From positions 33,042 through 97,041 of the forward strand of contig JABSQP010000007.1 of NCBI GenBank assembly GCA_013215815.1: a stretch of 64,000 bases of DNA. The letters run 5' to 3'. Of this stretch, positions 37,481 through 45,999 are shown one piece after another. The notes below the pieces were generated by a model. The model did no database searches and was not told where the DNA came from. It saw only the letters and a program-made list of their open reading frames with translations. The position numbers were made by a program, and so were the translations under genes. Position 1 is the first letter of the stretch. Every line of letters starts with the position of its first letter. The DNA is from Alphaproteobacteria bacterium. Its GTDB lineage: Bacteria > Pseudomonadota > Alphaproteobacteria > Micavibrionales > Micavibrionaceae.

Positions 37481-38011
37481 CTAATTGCGCCCACAAAACA
37501 CTGATACAAGAAAGTTATCGTACACATCAACATTGGTATACGTGACTAACGATCTGTCTTCATCAATCTTATACGTAACAATAGCGTTTTGTTTCATTCC
37601 AAAAGGCTGGCATCGATATGATATGTATCCACCACTAGCCACTCTAATACTTACAGATTTATCAATATTTTCAAAAATAGTATCTTCTACTACGTAACTA
37701 GGCCCCGTCCAATTTGGATGTTTTCTGTAACTGACTACAGATTTATACAAAATGTGATCACCCCATATATACTTATCATTCTGCTTGATAATGTTTAACT
37801 TACTATCAAAAATATTAGGCAAACCCTCTAAGTTTTTGACATCTGCCGTGCTAGTGTTTCCGTTTGTATAACTAACTAAATATTTTGAATATTCTCTTCC
37901 TACAATCTCATGATCCCACGTATGCTTCATATATTGATCAAAAAAAACTCCCGCTAATATCACAAGAATTATGATCAATCTAATATAGTTCTTTTTTTGT
38001 CCCTGCTTCAT
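37481..38011 (-). CDS. Small membrane-anchored protein of unknown function between gmd and fcl
   Basis: The 176-residue protein has one N-terminal hydrophobic segment (about 10-26, YIRLIIILVILAGVFF) and then a periplasmic-facing domain of about 140 residues with two cysteines (in YRCQPF and VFCGRN) that could pair. The start ATG overlaps the gmd stop by 4 bases, so translation is coupled. Composition is more AT-rich and less like its neighbours. I recognise no family. Confidence 0.75.
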   Translation of the reverse strand: MKQGQKKNYIRLIIILVILAGVFFDQYMKHTWDHEIVGREYSKYLVSYTNGNTSTADVKNLEGLPNIFDSKLNIIKQNDKYIWGDHILYKSVVSYRKHPNWTGPSYVVEDTIFENIDKSVSIRVASGGYISYRCQPFGMKQNAIVTYKIDEDRSLVTYTNVDVYDNFLVSVFCGRN

Positions 38012-39036
38012 GCAGCTCTCATCATAGGCGATTTACCTTCAATACGATCTGCTTGCACCATCTCTTCGACAAGTTTATCGAAAGAGATTTTTGGTGACCA
38101 ATTCAAAATCTCTTTTGCTTTACTCGCATCACCAATAAGTTCATGCACTTCTTTTGGACGAAACAATGCCGGATCGATATCAATTAGCGTTTGACCAGTC
38201 TTTACGTTTACACCTACCTCATCCACGCCTTCACCTTGCCATTCAATTTGAATATCAATGACAGCAAAAGCGCGTTCCACAAAATCACGCACGCTATATG
38301 ATTGGCCGCTAGCCAGAACAAAATCATCTGCCTTGTCATGCTGCAAAATAGCATGCGCGCCCGCCATATAATCCTTTGCATGCCCCCAATCACGGCGTGC
38401 ATCGAGATTACCCAACGTTATTTTATCGCGCTGCCCGGCTTCTATCTCACCTATGGCCTTTGTGATTTTGCGCGTTACAAATTCTTCACCGCGCATCGCA
38501 CTTTCATGATTAAAAAGAATACCGTTGCTCGCAAATAAACCATGCGCATCGCGATAATTTCGGACGCTCCAATAAGCATGAAGTTTTGCCGTTCCATAAG
38601 GACTACATGGTTGAAATGATGTTTCTTCACTTTGCGGCGCAGGTGAACGACCAAACATTTCAGAGCTTGATGCTTGATAGAACTTTATATCCTTATCCGT
38701 ATCTAAAACACGTAACGCGTCAAGTATACGCAGCGGGCCAAGGCCATTCACATCTGCAGTGAGTTCAGGCATATCAAAACTCACATGAACATGGCTCATC
38801 CCCGCCATATTATAAATTTCATCCGGCTTAATTGTTTCAATAAGTCGCGTTAAACTTCCACCATCACTCATGTCTCCATAATGAAGTACGACATCATCTA
38901 AATGTTCAATACGCGCCGTATCAGGAACTGCGGAATAAGAACGCAATCCGTGAACACTATATCCTTTTTCCAATAGAAGTTCGGCTAAAACAGCACCGTC
39001 CTGTCCCGTCACTCCCGTAATTAAAGCCGTTTTCAT
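38008..39036 (-). CDS. gmd: GDP-mannose 4,6-dehydratase
   Basis: Gmd turns GDP-mannose into GDP-4-keto-6-deoxy-mannose, the precursor of GDP-fucose and related sugars. TALITGVTGQDGAVLAELLL is the NADP-binding loop; YQASSSEMFG and CSPYGTAKLHAYWSVRNYR contain the catalytic Thr/Ser-Glu and Tyr-x3-Lys residues. At 342 residues it is somewhat shorter than E. coli Gmd (373). The frame opens with a TTG at 39039 directly followed by ATG at 39036, and the ATG is preferred. It lies 2-5 bases after the sterol-desaturase-like gene. Confidence 0.95.
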   Translation of the reverse strand: MKTALITGVTGQDGAVLAELLLEKGYSVHGLRSYSAVPDTARIEHLDDVVLHYGDMSDGGSLTRLIETIKPDEIYNMAGMSHVHVSFDMPELTADVNGLGPLRILDALRVLDTDKDIKFYQASSSEMFGRSPAPQSEETSFQPCSPYGTAKLHAYWSVRNYRDAHGLFASNGILFNHESAMRGEEFVTRKITKAIGEIEAGQRDKITLGNLDARRDWGHAKDYMAGAHAILQHDKADDFVLASGQSYSVRDFVERAFAVIDIQIEWQGEGVDEVGVNVKTGQTLIDIDPALFRPKEVHELIGDASKAKEILNWSPKISFDKLVEEMVQADRIEGKSPMMRAA

Positions 39037-39041
39037 CAACG

Positions 39042-40001
39042 TTATGCCTTTATGTTCTTTCTCTTGAACATTTTAAAGGGCCATGCGAGCTGCGCAAGAA
39101 AGGTTACCGGCATATCCTCAGATATCCCAATATTTACCGGCGGTCTGCGCTTTGGGTTATACCACGTGCCGAAAATATGATCCCAGATCATTAAATTTTC
39201 ACCGTAGTTTTTATTTCCCTCTTTTAAATCACGGCTATGATGCCAACGGTGCAGGCCTGGTGTATTAAAAATATAAGAGAGAAAGCCAAAACGCATATGA
39301 ACATTGCAATGAGTTAACATGCCAATAAAAGCAGTAATCGCACTTAACCAGGTGATAACCTCCATAGGCGCCCCTAAGATCAAAAGAATAGAAACACCCA
39401 ACGCAATACTAATTAATGAATCTACAAAGTGAAAACGCCCCGTATTAACAACCCATAGGCGCGTCACACTGTGATGTACCGCATGAAAACGCCATAGCGG
39501 ATACCATTCATGAGAAATGCGATGCGACCAGTACAGCATAAATTCTGCGGTAACTAATCCCATGACAACTTGAATAAACATTGGCCATTCTCTTGGCCAA
39601 ATTCCGTAACCATCCTCATTAGCTGAAGTAACGAGTGTTGTTAAACCAACAACACCACCAAAAACCAAAATACCCTGCACAACACCTTTACTGGTTAATG
39701 TATGCGCAATATTTGCAAATGTTTGATGATCATTCTCTCGCCACTCTTTTTCATGCGGGATCCAGCGTTCCAACAAAAGCAAAGTAATAGCGAGTAATAA
39801 ATATGCACAGTTAAACCCTAGAACAGGGCGATCATGTTCAAAACCGACATACGTAATGAAAAGACAGACAAGTAATAAAGTCGGCCAAGCGATAAGAGAA
39901 ACGGTATTTTTTATGTCTATTAAAGTCATAACAGCCTTAAATTCTCCGTATAACTTTTGTAATAGGTTAGTCTCAGCTTGAAAACCATCTTTAAGAGACA
40001 T
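39042..40001 (-). CDS. Sterol desaturase / fatty acid hydroxylase-family membrane protein
   Basis: The 319-residue protein has four or more membrane helices (about 35-55, 60-78, 105-130, 140-160, 200-225) and the histidine boxes of the di-iron hydroxylase family: HRISHE (about 165), HAVHHS (about 178), HCNVH and HRWHHSRD (about 255). Such enzymes hydroxylate or desaturate lipids in the inner membrane. It heads the operon with gmd, the small membrane protein and fcl, so it may modify a lipid made in the same envelope pathway, but substrate is unknown. Confidence 0.9.
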   Translation of the reverse strand: MSLKDGFQAETNLLQKLYGEFKAVMTLIDIKNTVSLIAWPTLLLVCLFITYVGFEHDRPVLGFNCAYLLLAITLLLLERWIPHEKEWRENDHQTFANIAHTLTSKGVVQGILVFGGVVGLTTLVTSANEDGYGIWPREWPMFIQVVMGLVTAEFMLYWSHRISHEWYPLWRFHAVHHSVTRLWVVNTGRFHFVDSLISIALGVSILLILGAPMEVITWLSAITAFIGMLTHCNVHMRFGFLSYIFNTPGLHRWHHSRDLKEGNKNYGENLMIWDHIFGTWYNPKRRPPVNIGISEDMPVTFLAQLAWPFKMFKRKNIKA

Positions 40002-40006
40002 ACTAT
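39978..40006 (+). promoter_or_regulatory. Plus-strand sigma-70-like promoter before a putative sRNA
   Basis: TTGAAA (39978-39983) and TACTAT (40001-40006) are 17 bases apart on the plus strand. The promoter lies over the start of the minus-strand sterol-desaturase-like gene and points into the gap that holds the putative small RNA. Confidence 0.4.
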
Positions 40007-40012
40007 AGTATC

Positions 40013-40098
40013 AAGTCTAGTATTTTACCTCCTTGGCAGGCAAAGGATCGCCTCTCATAGGTATCTAAGCCCTCCACCGTTATTGGTGGAGTGGTTTT
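40013..40098 (+). ncRNA. Putative small RNA with anti-Shine-Dalgarno-like ACCTCCTT and terminator hairpin
   Basis: Downstream of the promoter at 39978-40006 the transcript would contain ACCTCCTT (about 40027-40034), which can pair with ribosome-binding sites, and would end at a strong stem (CTCCACC / GGTGGAG, 40072-40091, extendable to about 12 pairs with one bulge) followed by GGTTTT. CCUCC-containing sRNAs are known in alphaproteobacteria. It could also be the leader of the gene at 40160. No expression evidence. Confidence 0.35.
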
Positions 40099-40159
40099 AA
40101 GTACACTATGAGTTTTACGCTTCATTATAATTTTATTTATAACGGACACAAAAAAGGCG

Positions 40160-40708
40160 ATGGATACATCAGGACTTTCACGGCAATCTTTATTATCAAC
40201 TCTTGTTACGGCGCAACAGAATACGAGTGCGACCGGATTTAATAGTGGTAAGCAAAAAAACGTCTACCCCGAAAGAAAAGATCTTGTCGATATTTCCAGA
40301 TCTCAAAATCTAGGGTCTGCTCAACCTAGAACAAGGCTTATTTCAGAAACTATAGAACAGCTCGATAATGGATACAGGCGTAAACAAGAATTTGAACGTA
40401 GCGATGGAAAAAAATTCATACGCATAGAAGAATTCATTACGGAAGACAACCGTTCAACACGCACCGTAACGCAAGAAAATGCATCTGGCAGCACAACACT
40501 CATAGAAGATGTGTATGATCGTCAACGTGATGGATCATTCCGTCTTACCCAGCGTTATACAGATGAAACAGGAAAAACATCGGTCAATATCACACCTGAT
40601 GCACTACCATCAAATACCGATTTCATATTGGGACGCGGTGTAGATAATATACCATCGCACGACACACCGCCACTTGCACGCGGCGGCGAGTTTAACGTTG
40701 TGATTTAA
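40160..40708 (+). CDS. Hypothetical soluble protein
   Basis: A 182-residue hydrophilic protein with no signal peptide or membrane helix. Its first about 60 residues are low-complexity and probably disordered; the rest (about 65-150) has a repeating beta-strand look with many Thr, Arg and Asp (for example RIEEFITEDNRSTRTVTQEN). The start has AAGG close upstream. The stop shares TTAA with the convergent CtlX-like gene. I recognise no family. Confidence 0.65.
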   Translation: MDTSGLSRQSLLSTLVTAQQNTSATGFNSGKQKNVYPERKDLVDISRSQNLGSAQPRTRLISETIEQLDNGYRRKQEFERSDGKKFIRIEEFITEDNRSTRTVTQENASGSTTLIEDVYDRQRDGSFRLTQRYTDETGKTSVNITPDALPSNTDFILGRGVDNIPSHDTPPLARGGEFNVVI

Positions 40709-41619
40709 AATAACTCAAGCAACATACAGCGAGCAGAACCGCCTCCGTAATACTCGATTGTTGGAATTTTGGGAGAGATAATTGTGCTGTAATATTCGTC
40801 GAGCTTGGCCTTCTGCTCATCGTTAAGGGCGTTATAACCTGCGGCAGACATGACAAGCATTTCTTCTGGTGTTTTACCGTCTTTATAGCCGATAACTTGA
40901 AGAGAGTTACCACAAAAATTCTCCATTTGCTCATTTGTAAACTCAATTACATCATGCGTTGTCGACAAACGATCAATGACTGAACGATCCGTTAAACACT
41001 CACTACAAATTCCAGCAAGCTTTGTTCCAATCCACATCACAACATCTGTATGATAGACAGGCTTGCCTCGATGTTCAGTATCAAAAGGAACGTGATCAAA
41101 GTCATTCTTTTCACACCAAAGCTTTGCAAGATCATCATGTGAGCGACCAGAACGTGCGTGATAAGCAACACGGTTCACACGATCGAGACAAAGAGCCCCC
41201 GTGCTTTCTAAAAATTTTTCTTCTGCTTCATATTCAGAATAATCTTGAACGTCCTTATACGTTCTCTCGAGAAACTCTATAAGATCCTTACGTCTTTCAA
41301 TTTGACGATTAGGCGCCAACATCGGATATAACACCATACGTGGTGAACTATCTTCGTTTAGATGTGTCGAGACCCAGTTATTGCAAAAAATATCATCCGG
41401 CGATTCAGGAAGACCTTTTGTTGTTGTGACAACGACACCATTTTCCGCCAACATGTCACGAAACACCCTAAACTCATCAACTGCCTTTTCATGGATAGAG
41501 CTCAACTCCCCCTCATCTTCGTGCTGGTATGAATTGGTTGCCATGGTCTGCGGATTAGCATGAAAAAGCCCCGGTTCCATTACCATGATATGGTTTGTTG
41601 ACTGCGGGTTTTTAGACAT
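40705..41619 (-). CDS. CtlX-like amidinotransferase/arginine-deiminase-fold hydrolase
   Basis: The 304-residue protein belongs to the pentein fold: VMEPGLFHANPQTMATNSYQ at the N-terminus, FCNNWVSTH (about 78), FLESTGALCLDRV (about 130), YHTDVVMWIGTKLA (about 185) and the C-terminal GGGSARCMLLELF with the likely nucleophile Cys. The overall reading is close to CtlX, proposed to hydrolyse citrulline or a related ureido compound. The open frame reaches 41700; I chose the ATG at 41619 because GGAG lies 9 bases upstream and longer versions would add a basic tail not typical of the family. Confidence 0.85.
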   Translation of the reverse strand: MSKNPQSTNHIMVMEPGLFHANPQTMATNSYQHEDEGELSSIHEKAVDEFRVFRDMLAENGVVVTTTKGLPESPDDIFCNNWVSTHLNEDSSPRMVLYPMLAPNRQIERRKDLIEFLERTYKDVQDYSEYEAEEKFLESTGALCLDRVNRVAYHARSGRSHDDLAKLWCEKNDFDHVPFDTEHRGKPVYHTDVVMWIGTKLAGICSECLTDRSVIDRLSTTHDVIEFTNEQMENFCGNSLQVIGYKDGKTPEEMLVMSAAGYNALNDEQKAKLDEYYSTIISPKIPTIEYYGGGSARCMLLELF

Positions 41620-41780
41620 TTTGGGCATCTCCATTTCTTTTTTCATCCGGGTGCATTTTTGCGCTTGACGAAGCATGATATTTCGTGCGAAGGCACGCAA
41701 ATAAGTGTAGCCTGAATTGAGTAAAGTTTCACTTAAATTAACACTCCAACATTGACGTTTTTAAAATAGGTTCGCTGGCA

Positions 41781-43043
41781 ATGGTTAAGCTTTTGAAATC
41801 TTCTTGGCCTTTATTTTTTGGTCTCGCTCTGATTATGGTCGGCAACGGCCTTCAAGGAACCCTTTTAGGTGTCCGTGCTTCTATGGAAGGTTTTAACACG
41901 GCGGCCACCGGTTTTATGATGTCTTTGTACTATCTAGGTTTCGTTTTGGGATCTTATTTTGTTCCAAAGCTGGTTTGTAGCGTTGGCCATATTCGCGTCT
42001 TTACAGCGCTCGCCTCCCTAGCCTCTACGTCTGTTCTTTTACACGGTGTGTTTGTTGACATCGCACTTTGGAGTGCAGCCCGCATGATTACGGGGTTCAG
42101 TTATGCTGGCCTTTATATCGTTGTTGAAAGTTGGCTGAACAACATGTCGACCAACAAAACACGAGGCAAAATCCTATCTATATATTTGATTGTAACATTT
42201 GCTGGCCTTATCGCCGGGCAGTTCTTATTGAACATTGCCGATCCTGGTGAAATAAAGCTGTTCGTTCTAACCTCAATCTTAGTATCGATTGCTCTGCTAC
42301 CGATTTCTCTGAGCTCACGCCCAGCGCCTGCATTTGATGAACCAGAAACCATCTCATTAAAACGATTGCTTGTTTCCTCACCACTCGGAATAGCATGCTC
42401 ATTGGGATCGGGTTTGAGCGCAGGTATCATCTTTGGTTTGGGCGCTGTTTATGCTGCCGAAATAGGCCTATCTTTTGCACAAATCGCGTCTTTTATGGCC
42501 GCCTTTATGTTTGGGTGCATGGCCTTTCAAATGCCTATTGGCTGGCTTTCAGACAAATACGATCGTCGACTTATCATCATTGTTATTAGTGGGTTATCTT
42601 CATTAACCGCCATCGCTTGCTTCATGACAAGCGGCTCACCATTACTATTCTACTTCCTGTTTTTCGTTCTAGGCGGATTTAGCTCACCGCTATACGGTCA
42701 AGCTATCGCACATACAAACGATCACATTTCTGAGCGTCAATATGTTGCTGCAGGAGCAACATTAATTCTAATAAACGGTGTCGGGGCAGCATTCGGACCG
42801 TTTCTTGTTTCAATTGTTATGTCGACAATTAGCGTGCATGTTTACTTTCCGATCATCGCTGCGGCTTACGGCTCTCTTTGCATATACGGGCTATACAGAA
42901 CGCAAAAACGTGATGCCGTTCCTCTCGAAGATCAGGGGGACGCCATGCTTATGCCTAGAGCAGCTTCTCCAATCGTGATGAACATTATGGAAGAAAGTGC
43001 CGATACCATGAAGAAAATGGATACCCAAGACGGATCAAAATAA
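41781..43043 (+). CDS. Major facilitator superfamily transporter (YcaD/YfkF-like)
   Basis: The 420-residue protein has twelve predicted membrane helices and the family-specific loop GWLSDKYDRRLIIIV (between helices 8 and 9), with RMITGFSYAGLYIVVESWLN near 110 resembling the YcaD group. Substrate is unknown. It is convergent with the RTX-lectin gene, with one base between stop codons. The C-terminal about 40 residues are hydrophilic. Confidence 0.9.
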   Translation: MVKLLKSSWPLFFGLALIMVGNGLQGTLLGVRASMEGFNTAATGFMMSLYYLGFVLGSYFVPKLVCSVGHIRVFTALASLASTSVLLHGVFVDIALWSAARMITGFSYAGLYIVVESWLNNMSTNKTRGKILSIYLIVTFAGLIAGQFLLNIADPGEIKLFVLTSILVSIALLPISLSSRPAPAFDEPETISLKRLLVSSPLGIACSLGSGLSAGIIFGLGAVYAAEIGLSFAQIASFMAAFMFGCMAFQMPIGWLSDKYDRRLIIIVISGLSSLTAIACFMTSGSPLLFYFLFFVLGGFSSPLYGQAIAHTNDHISERQYVAAGATLILINGVGAAFGPFLVSIVMSTISVHVYFPIIAAAYGSLCIYGLYRTQKRDAVPLEDQGDAMLMPRAASPIVMNIMEESADTMKKMDTQDGSK

Positions 43044-43044
43044 G

Positions 43045-45687
43045 TTACGCCATAACAAGATTATTGTTTGTTATCATGGTTGAGACATCTAAACCTGTTA
43101 GGTTGTCTAATGTAGCAATATCAATGTAACTGGTACCTCCGACAATACCGTCAGCATCAACCGAAACAACGGTATTTCCAGAGACGGTTGTTAATTGCAC
43201 AAAATCATTCGGATCACTTATCCCCCCAGTATAACCAATAAGAAGGTCTGATATATCAAGAACATCACCTTCGGTGACACTGAAATCCTTAACTGTATCG
43301 GAAGCGCCAAAAGCCGTAGCACTGCCAAACACAAACGTGTCCGCCCCATCATTCCCAAACAAAAGATCAGAGTCTGCGCCGCCGGAAATATTATCATCTC
43401 CATCACCACCAGAGATCACATCACTTCCGCTGCTGCCTGTCAGCATATCATTGCCGATACCACCAAACATCGTGTCATTTCCAACACCGCCATCCATAAT
43501 ATCATTACCACCATGACCATAGATAAAATCATCTCCAGCGGCCCCATTTAATATATCTGCGGCATTATCATCGTTAATTAATCCAGCTTCCCATTCAATC
43601 ATGTAACTGTGCGTCGTAATTTCTTGAAGGTCGTACCAGGTACCATTCGTATAAGTTGCAACATTGTGCTCTGCATTATTTAAAGGTTGGCCTAACCCCC
43701 ACCGTGTATAAAAGTTATTAACGGCCGTACCATCATCAGAAAACTGTATTCCAGCTTCAATACCAGCTGTCCATTCCCAGTCAGACGGGGAAACATTATC
43801 GCTCGCACTATTCCAAACATGGTCAGAAATAAGTGTCGTGACGTAAACATTCTCAACAGCGCTTGTAATCGTCACCAGGTGTCCTGCAACACCTCCTAGC
43901 ATTGCGCCTTCTGCGGCAGCTTTTGCCGTCGAATAGTTTATATTTGCCGCAACAAAACGGTAAAATGAATTTGTTTCCAAATTAAAGAAAATATTCGGAT
44001 CACTGGATAAAGCATTCGCGTCACTTAACCTTACACCATGGCCGTGAATGGTATCATTCCCATCCCCTCCATTTATGATGTCAGCGCCACTACCACCAAT
44101 GAGTACATCATTACCAAGCCCGCCAAAAAGTGAATCGTTATCGTCTTCACCGTTAATAATATCATCACCGTCATCTCCGAAGATAAGATCCGCTTGAAAA
44201 CCACCGTAAATGGTGTCGCGATCATCCCCACCATTTATGATATCAGCGCCATCTTGACCATAAATAAAGTCATCTCCAGAACCACCGTCCATGATGTCAT
44301 CACCATACTCTCCACGAAGAACATCACTGCCTGCACCACCGTTCAAGGCATCATCACCAAGGCCGCCATTAAGTTCATCATTACCATCATCTCCGTTAAG
44401 GATATCATCGCCTTCATTACCGTATAAATAATCATCCTGATCACCACCATGAAGCGTATCATTACCCTCGTGTCCATAAAGGCGATCATTATTCAGACCA
44501 CCATCGAGCGTATCATTACCCGTTTCACCTTCTAATAGATCGTCACCCACGCCGCCGTAAAGGATGTCATCACCATCATCACCAATGAGGTTATCTTCGC
44601 CATCATCGCCATAAAGCGTATCGGTCCCCGCACCTCCGCGTAAAACATCATTACCTGCTTCACCGCGTAATTGATCGCTTCCATCATCTCCTTGAAGTGT
44701 GTCATTGTCATCACCGCCAAACATGACATCATTCCCATCACCACCTATAAGAAGGTCATAACCCGCGCGACCAAATAACGTATCAGTCCCAGTACCTCCA
44801 TATATACGGTCGTTCCCTGTATCGCCGTCAATTATGTCGTCTCCATCGGCACCAAAAAGACGATCATTATTTAAGCCCCCATATATAGAATCATTACCAG
44901 CGCCGCCTTGAATTTTATCGTGACCAGCATCGCCATAAAGAAAATCGTCGCCGGCGAACCCTTTAATTATATCATTCCCATTACCGCCACGAATTGTATC
45001 CAAAAGATCATGCCCTTTTAGAATGTCATTCCCATCATCACCATTAATGATATTCGATCCTACCCCACCTATGAGCCTGTCATTACCAGCCCCACCGTTG
45101 AGCGTATCGTTACCATTATTACCTTTAAGAAAATCATTACCCGCCCCGCCGTTAAGCGTATCGTTACCATTCCCTCCAACAAGGTAATCATTGCCGCCAT
45201 CTCCATTTATTAGATCGTCTCCATCTAATCCTTGCACATAGTCATCACCACTTAAGGCGTTAATTGTATCTGCATCAGATGTACCAATGAGAGAGGGATC
45301 GTCCAGAGATGTTCCTGAAATCAAAGCATCTGTTCCTGTATTTGAAATAGGAAACCCTAAAACACCATAGACGCCATCCATATTTACTCTCGCTTCTTGC
45401 CCTTGTAACAGTAGTGTCTGGGACATATGACCAGAAGAGATAGAGGAGCCCTCTATGCTGATACCATTGAGTGTAACAGACCTATCCGCTTCAATATCTT
45501 CATCCAGAAAGCGAAAACTAAGAGACTTTGGATAATCTCCGCTATAGCTCAACATCAACATAGTTGACGAAAAGCCAGCCCCTATGACTAAGGAGGTATG
45601 AACCACACCATTAATTAGAATTTCTAACTTTGGTGCCCCATAAATAAAACTTGAGGTTGCATCAATAGTTACAGAAAAGGTTCCCAT
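43045..45687 (-). CDS. RTX protein with an inserted C-type-lectin-like domain
   Basis: An 880-residue, very acidic secreted protein. Residues about 1-115 share the N-terminal domain of the RTX protein at 21881 (TIDA, LEILIN, SLSFRF and RSVTLNGISIEG blocks). RTX nonapeptides run at about 145-550, are interrupted by a domain at about 563-700 that reads as a C-type-lectin-like domain (W-and-G-rich with WGLGQPLN, HNVATYTNGTWYDL and the ending YMIEWEAG), and resume at about 705-800. The C-terminus (about 800-880, DVLDISDLLIGYTGG) is a type I secretion target. A good GGGAG precedes the ATG. No ABC exporter is encoded nearby. Function is probably cell or glycan binding. Confidence 0.9.
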   Translation of the reverse strand: MGTFSVTIDATSSFIYGAPKLEILINGVVHTSLVIGAGFSSTMLMLSYSGDYPKSLSFRFLDEDIEADRSVTLNGISIEGSSISSGHMSQTLLLQGQEARVNMDGVYGVLGFPISNTGTDALISGTSLDDPSLIGTSDADTINALSGDDYVQGLDGDDLINGDGGNDYLVGGNGNDTLNGGAGNDFLKGNNGNDTLNGGAGNDRLIGGVGSNIINGDDGNDILKGHDLLDTIRGGNGNDIIKGFAGDDFLYGDAGHDKIQGGAGNDSIYGGLNNDRLFGADGDDIIDGDTGNDRIYGGTGTDTLFGRAGYDLLIGGDGNDVMFGGDDNDTLQGDDGSDQLRGEAGNDVLRGGAGTDTLYGDDGEDNLIGDDGDDILYGGVGDDLLEGETGNDTLDGGLNNDRLYGHEGNDTLHGGDQDDYLYGNEGDDILNGDDGNDELNGGLGDDALNGGAGSDVLRGEYGDDIMDGGSGDDFIYGQDGADIINGGDDRDTIYGGFQADLIFGDDGDDIINGEDDNDSLFGGLGNDVLIGGSGADIINGGDGNDTIHGHGVRLSDANALSSDPNIFFNLETNSFYRFVAANINYSTAKAAAEGAMLGGVAGHLVTITSAVENVYVTTLISDHVWNSASDNVSPSDWEWTAGIEAGIQFSDDGTAVNNFYTRWGLGQPLNNAEHNVATYTNGTWYDLQEITTHSYMIEWEAGLINDDNAADILNGAAGDDFIYGHGGNDIMDGGVGNDTMFGGIGNDMLTGSSGSDVISGGDGDDNISGGADSDLLFGNDGADTFVFGSATAFGASDTVKDFSVTEGDVLDISDLLIGYTGGISDPNDFVQLTTVSGNTVVSVDADGIVGGTSYIDIATLDNLTGLDVSTMITNNNLVMA

Positions 45688-45999
45688 AGCAAATCTCCCA
45701 TATTTAAGCCCCGTTACTATATTTATAAAAGAATATTGCGAGATACCTTAACAAAAACTGAAGACATACAGTCGTATTTATTAATTAAATCAATTGCTTA
45801 AATGAAAAATCGTAATTTTTACTCACTTTTTTTTCATAAGAAACATCCTCGCTTTTTTCTTGGTAAACCGTTGTATTTACTACTGATTGTTAGGGTTTTG
45901 TTATATAATCTGATGGTATTATAGAAGTTATAAAAGAATTTTATGACAATACATGTATGGCATGTGCATTGCATAGCTAGGATAGCAAGGTAGGCACAT
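45688..45999. other. 312-base gap between RTX-lectin and flagellin genes
   Basis: An AT-rich divergent intergenic region. It holds the sigma-54 promoter for the flagellin gene at its right end and the ribosome-binding site of the RTX-lectin gene at its left end. A minus-strand frame across it and the flagellin start (to 46148) has no family features and is not counted as a gene. Confidence 0.7.
45958..45973 (+). promoter_or_regulatory. Sigma-54 promoter of the flagellin gene
   Basis: TGGCATGTGCATTGCA matches the RpoN consensus TGGCAYG-N4-TTGCW exactly, with the required 10 bases between GG and GC. Transcription would begin about 45984, giving a leader of roughly 16 bases that contains AAGG and AGG before the ATG at 46000. 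RpoN control is typical of late flagellar genes in alphaproteobacteria. Confidence 0.85.
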
